Of a stretch of 64,000 nt of DNA, positions 41,548-50,293 are shown piece by piece. The stretch's first letter is position 1. The number at the start of each line of letters is the position of its first letter. The DNA is from Rhodococcus sp. CH91 (GTDB lineage: Bacteria; Actinomycetota; Actinomycetes; Mycobacteriales; Mycobacteriaceae). Made by a program: the position numbers and the translations under genes. Under the pieces are notes generated by a model that worked only from the letters and a program-made list of their open reading frames with translations, was not told where the DNA came from and ran no database searches. The stretch is from positions 288-64,287 of the forward strand of contig NZ_JAKFYR010000012.1 of assembly GCF_022554085.1 (NCBI RefSeq), read 5' to 3'.

Positions 41548-41587
41548 TTTCGGCGCGAACGGGCGCAGGCCCGAAGTCTTCGCTGAT

Positions 41588-41615
41588 CCTATAGTTGGAA
41601 GTCCACGTATGTCTA
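41588..41615 (-). promoter_or_regulatory. Probable mmsA operon promoter
   Basis: On the minus strand TAGACA (plus 41610-41615), a 16-base spacer and TATAGG (plus 41588-41593). The predicted start is near 41581, giving a leader of about 80 bases that holds the TGTGCGAT repeats. Confidence 0.5.
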
Positions 41616-41666
41616 CCGTCACACCCCGCCGATCACGTCCGGTGACACTCGGCGAGCGTTCGCGCG

Positions 41667-42215
41667 TCAGCCCTCGGCGATCTGCTGCGCCTTCGCATAC
41701 GCGAGGTGCAGGAAATCCGCCCCGGCGAGCGCCGCGAACGAGCCTGCCACCAGTCGCGTGAGCCCGGGCGCGTAGACGAGACCGAACACCAGCGCCGTCA
41801 CCGTCCACAGGTCGAGGCAGAACGGGCAGGCCAGCAATTCGCCCACCGCGTGACGCACCCGCGACGACTTTCGCGGCTGTTCCATCACCTCGGCCGGCCC
41901 ACCCGGGCCGTCGAATCGGGTGAACGGCGCGCGCACCGGACTCGTGACGGCGGCCTTGCTCAGGATGCGGGAGAACTTGTGGCTGGCGAGGGCGGTGACC
42001 ACGAGATCGCCGGCACCCGGTTTCGGCAGCGGGCGGCCACGTCTCGCCGCGATCGCCGCCAGCACACCGACGAGCGTGAGATAGATCGACATCAGAACCG
42101 CGTACCCGCCGAGCGGGCGATCCTCGCCCCCGCGATAGGTCTCGGCTTCCTCCTTCACTGCGTGGACCGCGCTTTCTGCGTGCTCCTTGATCGACGACTC
42201 GTCCGATGTCCCCAT
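41667..42215 (-). CDS. DUF1360 membrane protein
   Basis: A 182-residue protein from ATG 42215 with GAGG 4 bases upstream. Predicted membrane helices are at about 38-58 (YAVLMSIYLTLVGVLAAIAA), 130-155 (LLACPFCLDLWTVTALVFGLVY) and 157-175. The CPFCLDLW motif is the DUF1360 signature, with two Cys near a membrane surface. The N-terminal 30 residues are charged. Function unknown. The open frame upstream of 42215 is not homologous. Confidence 0.88.
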   Translation of the reverse strand: MGTSDESSIKEHAESAVHAVKEEAETYRGGEDRPLGGYAVLMSIYLTLVGVLAAIAARRGRPLPKPGAGDLVVTALASHKFSRILSKAAVTSPVRAPFTRFDGPGGPAEVMEQPRKSSRVRHAVGELLACPFCLDLWTVTALVFGLVYAPGLTRLVAGSFAALAGADFLHLAYAKAQQIAEG

Positions 42216-42309
42216 GAATCCTCCACTCGGGCAGTTCTCGTACCGCGGTGGACCGTGTCCACCCGCGACCTCACCCGGGCAGACATACCCCCGCGCCCGC
42301 CGCCGCAAC

Positions 42310-42331
42310 CCGGATCCCCGGATCCCCGGAT
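42310..42331. repeat. Short 8-bp tandem repeat
   Basis: CCGGATCC occurs twice in tandem at 42310-42325, followed by a partial third copy (CCGGAT). It lies in the 122-base gap between the SWIM gene stop (42338) and the DUF1360 gene. It is self-complementary and may fold, but it is short and may be chance in G+C-rich DNA. Confidence 0.6.
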
Positions 42332-42337
42332 CGGAGG

Positions 42338-43108
42338 TCATCGCATACGCCGGTACAGATCCTCGAGATCGTTGATACCGCGGATCACCACTGCCTCGTC
42401 GGTTCCGCCCGCCCGCAGCGCCCGGCGCAGCAACATGGGGTCGAGATCCTCGAGCGCGGGCCGGAACCGTTCCGCCGGCAGCTCGGGCAACTCCGTCCCG
42501 TCGCCGTAGAAATCCTGTTCCGCGGTCGCGTCGTCCGGGTTGTCCGCCTCGTCGACGCCACCGATCAAGGTCGCGACATCGACACCACGCAGGGTCAGCA
42601 CCGCGAGCGGCTGCTCGTCGACATGCTCGGCAAGGAGATAGGCGACGGCCGCCGAATGCTTGCAGGGCCACCCGTCGTCGGGACAGGTGCAGTCGAAATC
42701 GAGCTCGCCCGCACGTCGCGGAAGCAGCGACGAGCCCAGCTCCTCGGGAAGGATGCCCGCCGCGAGGCGCGCGAGCATGCCCGGCGACGACCGGACGAGC
42801 GCCACGAGTTCGCCCACCGCGTCCTCGTCGAGCGTCCGCACACGCACCGCCGCGGTGAACGGGGTGAGCTGACTTCCCTGCACCTCACCCACCGCCGCAC
42901 CGGGTTCGAGACGCACGGAGACCACCTGGCCTGCGCGCGCGTACGCGCGGCCCCGCGTCAGGCGCGCCTTGTCGGCGACCTCCTCCATTGCCGAGATCAA
43001 TTCCTTCGACCACCAGCTCCGCCCGATGGCGCCGCGCTTGGTGCGCGCCTCGATACCACCGTCGATCCGACGCGCCGTGCCGTAACGGCGTACCTCACCT
43101 CGCGCCAT
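42338..43108 (-). CDS. SWIM zinc-finger protein
   Basis: A 256-residue protein. The SWIM zinc motif CTCPDDGWPCKHSAAVAYLL (CxC then CxH) is at about 140-159; SWIM domains bind DNA or proteins next to SWI2/SNF2 enzymes. The N-terminal part has GRSWWSKELISAMEEV. The ATG follows immediately after the TAG stop of the SNF2 gene with no base between, so the two are made together. The rest of the protein has no motif I recognise. Confidence 0.92.
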   Translation of the reverse strand: MARGEVRRYGTARRIDGGIEARTKRGAIGRSWWSKELISAMEEVADKARLTRGRAYARAGQVVSVRLEPGAAVGEVQGSQLTPFTAAVRVRTLDEDAVGELVALVRSSPGMLARLAAGILPEELGSSLLPRRAGELDFDCTCPDDGWPCKHSAAVAYLLAEHVDEQPLAVLTLRGVDVATLIGGVDEADNPDDATAEQDFYGDGTELPELPAERFRPALEDLDPMLLRRALRAGGTDEAVVIRGINDLEDLYRRMR

Positions 43109-45916
43109 CTAGTCACCCACCGCTTCGTCACCGAGGGTGAGCAGGGACTGCAACTGGTCGGTGGACAGCTCGGTGATCCAGTTCTCCCCCGCACCCACCG
43201 CGATCTCGGCCAGTTCCTTCTTTCCGGTGAGCATTTCGTCGATACGCTCCTCCACCGTCCCCACACAGACGAGCTTGCGGACCTGCACGTCACGGCGTTG
43301 CCCGATCCGGAACGCGCGGTCCGTCGCCTGGTTCTCGACGGCGGGATTCCACCACCGGTCGAGATGGACGACGTGGTTGGCGGCGGTGAGATTCAGTCCG
43401 GTCCCGCCCGCCTTGAGCGAGAGCATCATGATCGACGGCCCGCCGTCGCCCTGGAAGGCCGCGACCATCGCGTCGCGCTTACCCTTGGGCACGCCTCCGT
43501 GGAGGAACGGCACCGAAGTCGCGAACCGCTCCTCGAGATAGGGAACGACGAGTTCACCGAACTCCCGGAACTGCGTGAACAGCAGCACTTTCTCACCGTC
43601 TGCCAATACGGACTCGACGATGTCCTCGACCAGGCCGAGCTTGCCCGACCGATGGCGCCCGCGGCGCAGGACCGGCGAGCCGTCGCTCAGATAGTGCGCC
43701 GGATGGTTGCACACCTGCTTGAGCCGGGTCAGCGCCGCGAGCACCGCCCCCTTGCGTGCCATGCCCTCCTTGTCGCGGATCCGACGCATCATGTCGTCCA
43801 CGACCGCCCGGTAGAGCGCAGCCTGCTCCGCCGTCAGATTCGCCCGCACGGTCTGCTCGAACTTCTCGGGCAGATCGGAGATGACGTCGGGGTCGGTCTT
43901 GACGCGGCGCATCACGAACGGTGCGGACAACGCCCGCAGCCGCGCCGCGGCGACCGCGTCGTGGTCGCGTTCGATCGGTACCGCGAACCGCGCACGGAAG
44001 GACGCCGCGCTGCCGAGCAGGGACGGATTCGCGAAGTCCAGGATCGCCCGCAGTTCCTCGAGCCGGTTCTCCACGGGTGTACCGGTGAGCGCGATCCGGT
44101 GCCCGGCGGGCACCGCACGCGTGGCACGGGACTGCGCTGTCGCGGTGTTCTTCACGTGCTGCGCCTCGTCGAGGACCACGCGGCGCCACGACAACGCCGC
44201 GAGTTGGGTGACGTCCCGAGCGGCGATGGCGTAGGTCGTCACCACGAGATCGTGGTCGGCGGCGGTCGCGGCGAGCGCACCGCCGCTCAGCCGCTGCGCG
44301 CCGTGGTGGACGTGCACCCTCAGATCGGGCACGAACCGTTCGGCTTCGCGTTGCCAGTTGCCGACGACCGACATCGGGCACACGAGCAGCGTCGGCGCGT
44401 CCCGCAGCCCCGCTTCGCGTTCGTGCGCGAGCAGCGCGAGCACCTGGATGGTCTTGCCCAGGCCCATGTCGTCGGCGAGGACCGCGCCGAGGCCGAGCCG
44501 GCTCATGAACGCGAGCCAGTCGAGACCACGCTGCTGATAGGGCCGCAGTTCGGCGGTCAGTCCCGCGGGTGCGGGTACCGGCTCGGGCCGGGCCTGCCCG
44601 TCGAGCAGCATCTCCACCCAGCCGGTCGCGGAGATCTCGGTGACCTCCGCCGGTGGCGCGTCGTCGCCGGTGAACTGGGCGAACAACGAGCCGAGCGTGG
44701 CGCCTTCCGTGGAATGCGCGGTCACATAGCGGGCGGCGCGGGTCAGGGCCTCGTTGTCGGCACGCACCCATTTGCCGCGCAGCTTCACCAGATCGCTGTT
44801 CGCCGCGACGAGTTCTTCCATCTCCGTCGGTGTGAGCAGCATGTCGCCGACGGCGAGTTGCCATTCGTACGAGACGATCGCGTTCATCCCGACCACGCTG
44901 TCGTCGGCGCTGACGGGTGCGACGGGCGAGTCGACCTGCAGGCGCAGGGACGGCTCGACCGTCGCCCATGCCCGTGGCAGCAACACCGCGATCCCGGCGG
45001 CGTCGAGCGCACGTGCCCCGTGCTCGACGAGATCGACGACGACCGGGGTGGGCAGCAGCAGATCGAGGGTGTCCGGATCGCGGGGAACGTCCTGGAGCCG
45101 GGGATAGGTCTGGAGGGCGACGCCGAGTTTGCGCACCCCGATCTGCAGCAGATGCGGATCGGTGTCCTGCACCGGCAGCGGCATCGGCGCCTGCCCCTCC
45201 GCGCGCAGGCAGACCTCCAGACGCCAGAAGGAGTCGGCACCCACCCCGTCGTCGACGTCGTCCGGTTCGACGAGCCGCAGCACCAGATCCGGTTCGTATC
45301 CGGCCAGGCTGGCACGCCATTCCTCGAGCGCGTCGGCCATGCGCTGGGTGCCGCGGGGATGGGCGGTGCCCTCCGCCAGGGCAGCGACGAGGGGATGCAG
45401 TGAAGTCGACGAGCCGTGCAAGGTCCGCACGATCGGATCGGTCAGTTCGCGGCACAGGTCGTCGAGCAGATCGATCGGGCGCCCGAGTTGTCGCTGCACG
45501 GGAGGCATCGCAGCGGCCAGTTCCGCGGACCAGGCGCGCGTCTTCTCCCCGCCGAGCAACTGCCATCGCGCCCACCACTGCTTCTCTGCGCGCACGAGTT
45601 CCGGCGCGACGCGCCCGGCCTGCGCCCATCTCTCGATGCCCCGTGCCAGGTGCGCGAGATACCGCAGGTCGCCACCCACTCCCCCGGGCCGGCGGGGTAT
45701 GTCCAGCAGCAGTTCTGCCGCATCGGGAGGCGCGACCGCGACGGCGGGCACCACCTGCGGCTCGGTCTCGCCCGGAAAGGTGATCGTGACCCGATGGCGG
45801 AACGGGCGGTCGACCCACCGGCGCAGCGCCGAGGGCAGCGCGTCGGGATCGGGCTCTGCGGCAGGCTCCCACCACAGCATCAGGCCGGATCCCGGTGACC
45901 ACAGCCCGTGCAACAT
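43109..45916 (-). CDS. SNF2-family DEAD/DEAH helicase
   Basis: A 935-residue SWI2/SNF2 ATPase that would remodel or translocate on DNA. The N-terminal 450 residues form a SNF2-associated region seen in bacterial proteins of this type. The ATPase has motif I ADDMGLGKTIQ near 490, the Walker B-like LDEAQHVKN, motif III TGTPVEN, and in the C-terminal half KVLLFTQFREF, LSLKAGGTGLNL and the arginine finger RAFRIGQRRDV. The start is ATG 45916 (MLHGLWSPGSG); the frame upstream is not coding. Paired with the SWIM gene. Confidence 0.95.
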   Translation of the reverse strand: MLHGLWSPGSGLMLWWEPAAEPDPDALPSALRRWVDRPFRHRVTITFPGETEPQVVPAVAVAPPDAAELLLDIPRRPGGVGGDLRYLAHLARGIERWAQAGRVAPELVRAEKQWWARWQLLGGEKTRAWSAELAAAMPPVQRQLGRPIDLLDDLCRELTDPIVRTLHGSSTSLHPLVAALAEGTAHPRGTQRMADALEEWRASLAGYEPDLVLRLVEPDDVDDGVGADSFWRLEVCLRAEGQAPMPLPVQDTDPHLLQIGVRKLGVALQTYPRLQDVPRDPDTLDLLLPTPVVVDLVEHGARALDAAGIAVLLPRAWATVEPSLRLQVDSPVAPVSADDSVVGMNAIVSYEWQLAVGDMLLTPTEMEELVAANSDLVKLRGKWVRADNEALTRAARYVTAHSTEGATLGSLFAQFTGDDAPPAEVTEISATGWVEMLLDGQARPEPVPAPAGLTAELRPYQQRGLDWLAFMSRLGLGAVLADDMGLGKTIQVLALLAHEREAGLRDAPTLLVCPMSVVGNWQREAERFVPDLRVHVHHGAQRLSGGALAATAADHDLVVTTYAIAARDVTQLAALSWRRVVLDEAQHVKNTATAQSRATRAVPAGHRIALTGTPVENRLEELRAILDFANPSLLGSAASFRARFAVPIERDHDAVAAARLRALSAPFVMRRVKTDPDVISDLPEKFEQTVRANLTAEQAALYRAVVDDMMRRIRDKEGMARKGAVLAALTRLKQVCNHPAHYLSDGSPVLRRGRHRSGKLGLVEDIVESVLADGEKVLLFTQFREFGELVVPYLEERFATSVPFLHGGVPKGKRDAMVAAFQGDGGPSIMMLSLKAGGTGLNLTAANHVVHLDRWWNPAVENQATDRAFRIGQRRDVQVRKLVCVGTVEERIDEMLTGKKELAEIAVGAGENWITELSTDQLQSLLTLGDEAVGD

Positions 45917-45964
45917 GCCCACTATCGTGCCAGCCGTACCCGGACGCGATGGCAGGCTGGGTCC

Positions 45965-46894
45965 ATGGCGCGCGCATACGGCTTCGTGGAGTACGGCGGT
46001 CCGGAGACACAACAGCTTCTCGACGTGGATGTTCCGGTACCCGGTCCCGGGCAGCTTCTCGTGGCGGTCCGGGCCGCCGGTGTGAATCCGGCCGACTGGA
46101 AGGTGCGCTCCGGCACACGCAGAAACAGCATCGCGGTGCACTTTCCGGCTGTGCTCGGCCGCGAGGTCGCAGGCGTGGTGCAGGCGGCGGGCGGCAACAC
46201 GGTCGCCGACTTCGCGGTGGGTGACGCCGTGTTCGGAGCCACGGCGACCGGCTTCGGCGGTTACGCCGAGTACACGCTCGTCGACGCGGCCGCCGCCGCA
46301 CACAAACCCGAGGCGGTCTCGTACGAGGTGGCGGCCACACTCCCTGTCGCGGCCGGAACCGCCCTCGACATCGCCGAGCATCTCGGCATCGTCGACGCCG
46401 ACACCGTGCTCGTGCTGGGGGCGGGCGGCGGTGTGGGATCGGCTCTCACTCAGCTCGCGCACGCTGCAGGAGCGGCCGTACTCGGCGTGGCGAGTGCGGG
46501 GAAACGGGATGCGGTCGAGTCCTGCGGGGGCGTGTGGATCGAGTCCGGACCGGGCTTCGACATGCGCGTGGCGGCAGCCACGGAACGCTGCGGCGCGGTG
46601 ACCGCGATCGTCGACCTCGTCGGTGGTGAGGTGCTGGAACGGGCGGTCGCGCTGACCCGGGCTCCGGAGCGGGTGGTGAGCGTCGCGGATCCCGCCCGTG
46701 CCGAAGCCCTGGGAGGGTCCGGGATCACCCGGCGTCGCACCCGGGAGGTCTTCGACCGGATCGCCTCGCTCGTGGTACGCGGAATCCTCGACCCACGCGT
46801 CGAACGGGCCTTCCCGCTCTCCGACGCCGGTAGCGCGCTCGCCCTGGTCGAGTCCGGGCACGCGGGCGGGAAGGTCGTCGTGACCGTCCCCTGA
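45965..46894 (+). CDS. NADP-dependent quinone oxidoreductase-type MDR protein
   Basis: A 309-residue zinc-independent medium-chain reductase. It has the catalytic domain start GFVEYGGPE, AAGVNPADWKVRSG, and the cofactor motif VLGAGGGVGSALTQLA near 140-155. No structural zinc Cys cluster is present. It is related to QorA/enoyl reductases; substrate unknown. The ATG lies 48 bases from the divergent SNF2 start. CAGGCT sits 6 bases upstream of ATG, fitting the leaderless pattern weakly. Confidence 0.92.
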   Translation: MARAYGFVEYGGPETQQLLDVDVPVPGPGQLLVAVRAAGVNPADWKVRSGTRRNSIAVHFPAVLGREVAGVVQAAGGNTVADFAVGDAVFGATATGFGGYAEYTLVDAAAAAHKPEAVSYEVAATLPVAAGTALDIAEHLGIVDADTVLVLGAGGGVGSALTQLAHAAGAAVLGVASAGKRDAVESCGGVWIESGPGFDMRVAAATERCGAVTAIVDLVGGEVLERAVALTRAPERVVSVADPARAEALGGSGITRRRTREVFDRIASLVVRGILDPRVERAFPLSDAGSALALVESGHAGGKVVVTVP

Positions 46895-46943
46895 CCCGGC
46901 CGGCCCGACTCGGTGTGTCGGGGAACTGTGCCAGGATCACCGC

Positions 46944-47651
46944 GTGCGTGGGGGGAACACGACGTGGTGGGTGACGGCCGTAGTGGCGGCGGTGCTGGTG
47001 TCCTGGCTCTGGGACCGCACCGGACCGGAATCCGAGCCCGTGCCGGGCAGCCCGGCCCGGGCCGAGGTGCACGAGCTGCTCGGCCGGGTGACCGTCGTCG
47101 ACGAGCGGCGGAGAGCACCGGGATACGAGCGGGGTTGCGGTCCCGATGAGGGATGCGTGTTCGGACCGGCCTGGTCGGACGACCATCCCGGTCCCGGTGG
47201 CCACGACGGCTGCGACACCCGCAACAACGTCCTCGCCCGCGACCTCCGCTCCCCCACCTTCCGGGCCGGCAGCGACGACTGCGTCGTGACGTCCGGTCTC
47301 CTGCACGACCCGTACACCGGAGTGCGCGTGGAGTTCCGGCGGGCCGAGGCGAACAGCGTGCACATCGATCACATCTATCCGCTCGCCGCGGCCTGGGATC
47401 TCGGAGCGGCCCGATGGCCCGCCGAGCGCAGACGCCGGTTCGCCAACGACATCACGTACAACCTCGTCGCCGTGGGCGGACAGGCCAATCTCGACAAGCG
47501 CGACGACACGCCCGCACAATGGCTGCCGCCGGCGGCGGGTTACCGCTGTTGGTTCGCCGGCCGGTACCTCACGGTCGCGGTGCGCTACGCCCTGCCGGTC
47601 ACGGCCGACGACCATCGGGCACTGGCCGCGGCTGCCCGGTCCTGCCCGTGA
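46944..47651 (+). CDS. Exported HNH endonuclease family protein
   Basis: A 235-residue protein from GTG 46944. An N-terminal hydrophobic helix (about 7-23, TWWVTAVVAAVLVSWLW) makes it secreted or anchored outside. The HNH/DUF1524-type core has GCDTRNNVLARDL near 90-102, SVHIDHIYPLAAAWDLGA with the metal His pair near 134-150, and NLDKRDDTPAQWLPP. Several Cys suggest disulfides. The family is common in actinobacteria as extracellular nucleases. CAGGAT lies 6 bases before the GTG, another leaderless candidate. Confidence 0.9.
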   Translation: MRGGNTTWWVTAVVAAVLVSWLWDRTGPESEPVPGSPARAEVHELLGRVTVVDERRRAPGYERGCGPDEGCVFGPAWSDDHPGPGGHDGCDTRNNVLARDLRSPTFRAGSDDCVVTSGLLHDPYTGVRVEFRRAEANSVHIDHIYPLAAAWDLGAARWPAERRRRFANDITYNLVAVGGQANLDKRDDTPAQWLPPAAGYRCWFAGRYLTVAVRYALPVTADDHRALAAAARSCP

Positions 47652-47680
47652 TGCGACCGGTCGTGCCCCCTTGATCCGGG

Positions 47681-48463
47681 TCAGACCGGCAGATTCTGCG
47701 GGATCCAGTCCGGATCGCGCTTCTCCATGAAGGCCCGCATGCCCTCGCGGGGTTCGGGTGAGGTCTCCAGTGCCCCGAACATCGTCTGGTAGTCGATCTG
47801 TCCGTAGCGCTCGTTGAGCATCCGCTTGACCTGTGCCCGTGCGAGAGGCGCAGTGCGCAGGACCTGCCGGGCGGCCTCCAGCGCCGCTTCCCTCAACTGC
47901 TCGTGCGGGACGACCCGCGAGATGACACCCAGGCGCAATGCTTCGTCCGCGTCGAACACGCGCGCCGACAGGAGCAGGTCGCGGGCGGCCGCGAGGCCGA
48001 CATGGGCCGGCAGCGCGGCGGCGAACGTCGCGTCGGGGATACCGCGGAGAAGCTCGGGGACACGGAAGGTCGCGCGGTCGCTGGCCACCGCGATGTCGGA
48101 CATCATGGCCACGAGCAGCCCTCCGGCCTGGCAGATGCCGTTGACGGCGGAGATCACCGGTGCGCGGCTGTCGCGGATGGTGAGGAAGGGCACCACGTCG
48201 TTGCCGGCGAGGCCGTCGGGCAGATCGTCACCGGGCTCGGCGCGACCGCCGAGATCCCCTCCGGGCGCGAAGACGTCGTCCACCCCGGTGATGACGAGTG
48301 CCGCCAGGTCGGGATCGGAGTTGACCAGTCGTACCGCGCGTTTGAGCCCGTAGTACATCGCGGGTGTGAAGGCGTTGCGGGCCGCGGGCCGGTCGATGAT
48401 GCACCAGCCGATCGCGCCCTCTCGTTCGAATCTCAGTCCACCGGCACCCAGATCGTCTCCCAT
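47681..48463 (-). CDS. Enoyl-CoA hydratase/isomerase family protein, atypical active site
   Basis: A 260-residue crotonase. The usual GGGCEL segment reads QAGGLLVAMMSD, so the first catalytic Glu is replaced by Leu; the second site reads FRVPELLRGIPDATF with its Glu kept. The oxyanion region is FAPGGDLGG. This pattern argues against an ordinary water-adding hydratase and suggests another crotonase reaction. It is divergent to the AroE-like gene with only 38 bases between. Its -35/-10 pair places the transcript start near the ATG. Confidence 0.88.
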   Translation of the reverse strand: MGDDLGAGGLRFEREGAIGWCIIDRPAARNAFTPAMYYGLKRAVRLVNSDPDLAALVITGVDDVFAPGGDLGGRAEPGDDLPDGLAGNDVVPFLTIRDSRAPVISAVNGICQAGGLLVAMMSDIAVASDRATFRVPELLRGIPDATFAAALPAHVGLAAARDLLLSARVFDADEALRLGVISRVVPHEQLREAALEAARQVLRTAPLARAQVKRMLNERYGQIDYQTMFGALETSPEPREGMRAFMEKRDPDWIPQNLPV

Positions 48464-48470
48464 GCACCGG

Positions 48471-48500
48471 ACAGTATCGCATTCTGAATAAAGAGAACAA
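48471..48500 (-). promoter_or_regulatory. Promoter of the atypical crotonase gene
   Basis: On the minus strand TTGTTC (plus 48495-48500), an 18-base spacer and TACTGT (plus 48471-48476), with 7 bases to the ATG at 48463. This is a good promoter, and it predicts a nearly leaderless mRNA. It occupies the whole gap to the divergent AroE-like gene, so one regulator could act on both. Confidence 0.5.
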
Positions 48501-48501
48501 T

Positions 48502-49374
48502 ATGCTCACCGAAGTGAATCGCCATTTTCGCGAGAGGCGGGTCTACGGTGAGGAGATGCTCGAGCGCATCTCCAAGGACACCCGTCTGTGCATCTCGATG
48601 TCCGGCCGCCCCAGCAACATCGGCACGCGGTTCCACAACTACCTCTACGAGGAACTCGGACTCGACTTCGTCTACAAGGCCTTCGCGCCCGCGAATATCG
48701 AGGACGCGGTGAGGGGGATTCGTGGTCTGGGCATCCGCGGGGCCGGCGTGTCGATGCCGTTCAAAGAAGCGGTATTGCCCCTCGTCGATGTACTGCACGA
48801 CTCCGCGCGAGCCATCGAATCGGTGAACACGATCGTCAACGACGACGGCGTCCTGCACGCCTACAACACCGACTACCAGGCGGTCAGCGATCTGCTCGTC
48901 GCCCACGAGGTCGACACCGCACTGCCGGTCACGGTGGTCGGAAGCGGCGGGATGGCGAAGGCCGCGACAGCGGCGCTGCGGCACAACGGATTCACCCGGG
49001 GGACGATCCTCGCCCGCAACGAGGACACCGGGCGGTCCCTCGCCCGTAAATACGGTTACCGATGGTGCCCGGACACACGTGAGATCACGCCCGGGCTCGT
49101 CGTCAACGCCACTCCGATCGGTATGGCCGGCGGACCGGAAGCGGCCGACCTGCCTGTCCCGCACGACTTCGCCGCGGCGGCGGCCACCGTCTTCGACGTC
49201 GTGGCCGTGCCTCCGGACACTCCTCTCGTCCGCTTCGCGCGTGAACGCGGCATCCCCGTGATCACCGGCGACGAGGTGATCGCATTGCAAGCGGCACTGC
49301 AGTTCGAGCTCTACACCGGTGTGGCTCCGACACGCGAGCAGGTGCGCCGCGCATCGGAGTACTCCCGGTCCTGA
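48502..49374 (+). CDS. Shikimate dehydrogenase-like protein
   Basis: A 290-residue AroE-fold protein. Substrate-side motifs are altered: SMSGRPSNIGTRFHN in place of the short SxSxxxHN, and GAGVSMPFKEAVLP in place of NVTxPxK, though the catalytic Lys is kept. ESVNTIVND and NTDYQAV keep the Asn and Asp. The NAD(P) domain has VVGSGGMAKAATAAL, and NATPIGM is present. It is probably a paralogue acting on a related acid, not the housekeeping AroE. Ribosome site AAAGAG precedes ATG. Divergent to the atypical crotonase. Confidence 0.88.
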   Translation: MLTEVNRHFRERRVYGEEMLERISKDTRLCISMSGRPSNIGTRFHNYLYEELGLDFVYKAFAPANIEDAVRGIRGLGIRGAGVSMPFKEAVLPLVDVLHDSARAIESVNTIVNDDGVLHAYNTDYQAVSDLLVAHEVDTALPVTVVGSGGMAKAATAALRHNGFTRGTILARNEDTGRSLARKYGYRWCPDTREITPGLVVNATPIGMAGGPEAADLPVPHDFAAAAATVFDVVAVPPDTPLVRFARERGIPVITGDEVIALQAALQFELYTGVAPTREQVRRASEYSRS

Positions 49375-49402
49375 GCCACGGACGATCGGGGCGGGCGAGC
49401 CG

Positions 49403-50254
49403 TCAGATCGTGCCGGCCTGTTCGAGTCCGTCGAGGACGAGGGTGGCGGCATCGACCGCGACGTTCATCTCGAGGCGGGTGATGTCGTGGGTGGCAGGAT
49501 CCTGCAGACCGAAGTTGTTCACCCACGCGGCCGTTCGCGCCGACTGGAACATGAACGTGGTGGTTTCGGTCTCGCCCGCGAGGTCTCCGACGAACCAGCC
49601 GGTGAAGAACGGGCCGAGGTCGACGCCGTAGACCGCCTCGAACTCGTCCGCGATCACCGGCGCGGCGTCGACGAGTGCTTCACCGAAGGTGTAGAAGTCG
49701 CGCGTGTGCGTGGGGGTCGAGCCGATCGCCACGAGAGCTTCCGGGAAGTCGACCACCAGGTGCGCGACGATCGCACCGAGCAGCACCCTGCCGGGGCTGC
49801 GATCGCACTGCTCGGTCAGCGCCAGCGCGTCCGCCCAGTGCGGCGCGGGCGTTCCGCCGGTCACATATTCGTGCAGATTCGACAGGTACAGCCGCACGAC
49901 CTCGACCGCGAGCGCGGACGCCCATTCCGGATCGTCGTAGATCCCGGAGTCGAGGGTCGGGCCGGTCAGTTCGAGGATCTCGTCGAAGGCGAGCACGAAG
50001 GTGCCGCGATAGTCGTCGCTGCGGGTGAGGAGATCACGCAGATCGGCGATACGAGTGCGGGCGTCGTCGAAGGTGTCGATCCCCGCGGGGTCCGTGAGCG
50101 CGGCGATCTCGGCCTCCGGTACGGCCGACACACACTGTGACGGCACGGGATCGGACGGTATCGGCACTGCCGAGACCGGCGACGCGACGAGCAGCGTCGC
50201 GAGGCCCGTCATCCCCGCAGCGAACGCGATTCGTGCTCCGGCGAAATGTTTCAT
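49403..50254 (-). CDS. DUF5995-like exported protein
   Basis: A 283-residue protein with a signal peptide (about 1-29, cleavage likely after SPVSA). The mature part is helical, with LAFDEILELTGPTLDSG, YLSNLHEYVTGGTPAPHWADAL and GAIVAHLVVDFPEALVAIG. This layout fits the DUF5995 family, which has a conserved His-Asp helix in its second half; the assignment is from memory. Two Cys (residues near 41 and 150) could form a disulfide. Function unknown. Confidence 0.78.
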   Translation of the reverse strand: MKHFAGARIAFAAGMTGLATLLVASPVSAVPIPSDPVPSQCVSAVPEAEIAALTDPAGIDTFDDARTRIADLRDLLTRSDDYRGTFVLAFDEILELTGPTLDSGIYDDPEWASALAVEVVRLYLSNLHEYVTGGTPAPHWADALALTEQCDRSPGRVLLGAIVAHLVVDFPEALVAIGSTPTHTRDFYTFGEALVDAAPVIADEFEAVYGVDLGPFFTGWFVGDLAGETETTTFMFQSARTAAWVNNFGLQDPATHDITRLEMNVAVDAATLVLDGLEQAGTI

Positions 50255-50293
50255 TCATGTGAACTTACCGACCGGTGTGTCCGGAATGCACGT

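Noticed and set aside
38887-41586. Plus-strand open frame of about 900 codons opposite mmsA and the acyl-CoA dehydrogenase
   Set aside because: It is antisense of recognised enzymes, and its His/Gly/Asp/Val-rich composition matches no family.
42310-42331. Three CCGGATCC units as a possible clustered repeat or CRISPR-like array
   Set aside because: The units are 8 bp in direct tandem with no spacers, too short for CRISPR and expected occasionally in G+C-rich DNA.
42248-45403. Plus-strand open frame of about 1,050 codons opposite the SNF2 gene
   Set aside because: It mirrors the SNF2 and SWIM genes; no ribosome site or motif supports it.
46904-46922. CCCGAC/GTCGGG hairpin between the oxidoreductase and HNH genes
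   Set aside because: Only 6 bp with no T-run and placed over a candidate -10 region; too weak to call as a terminator.
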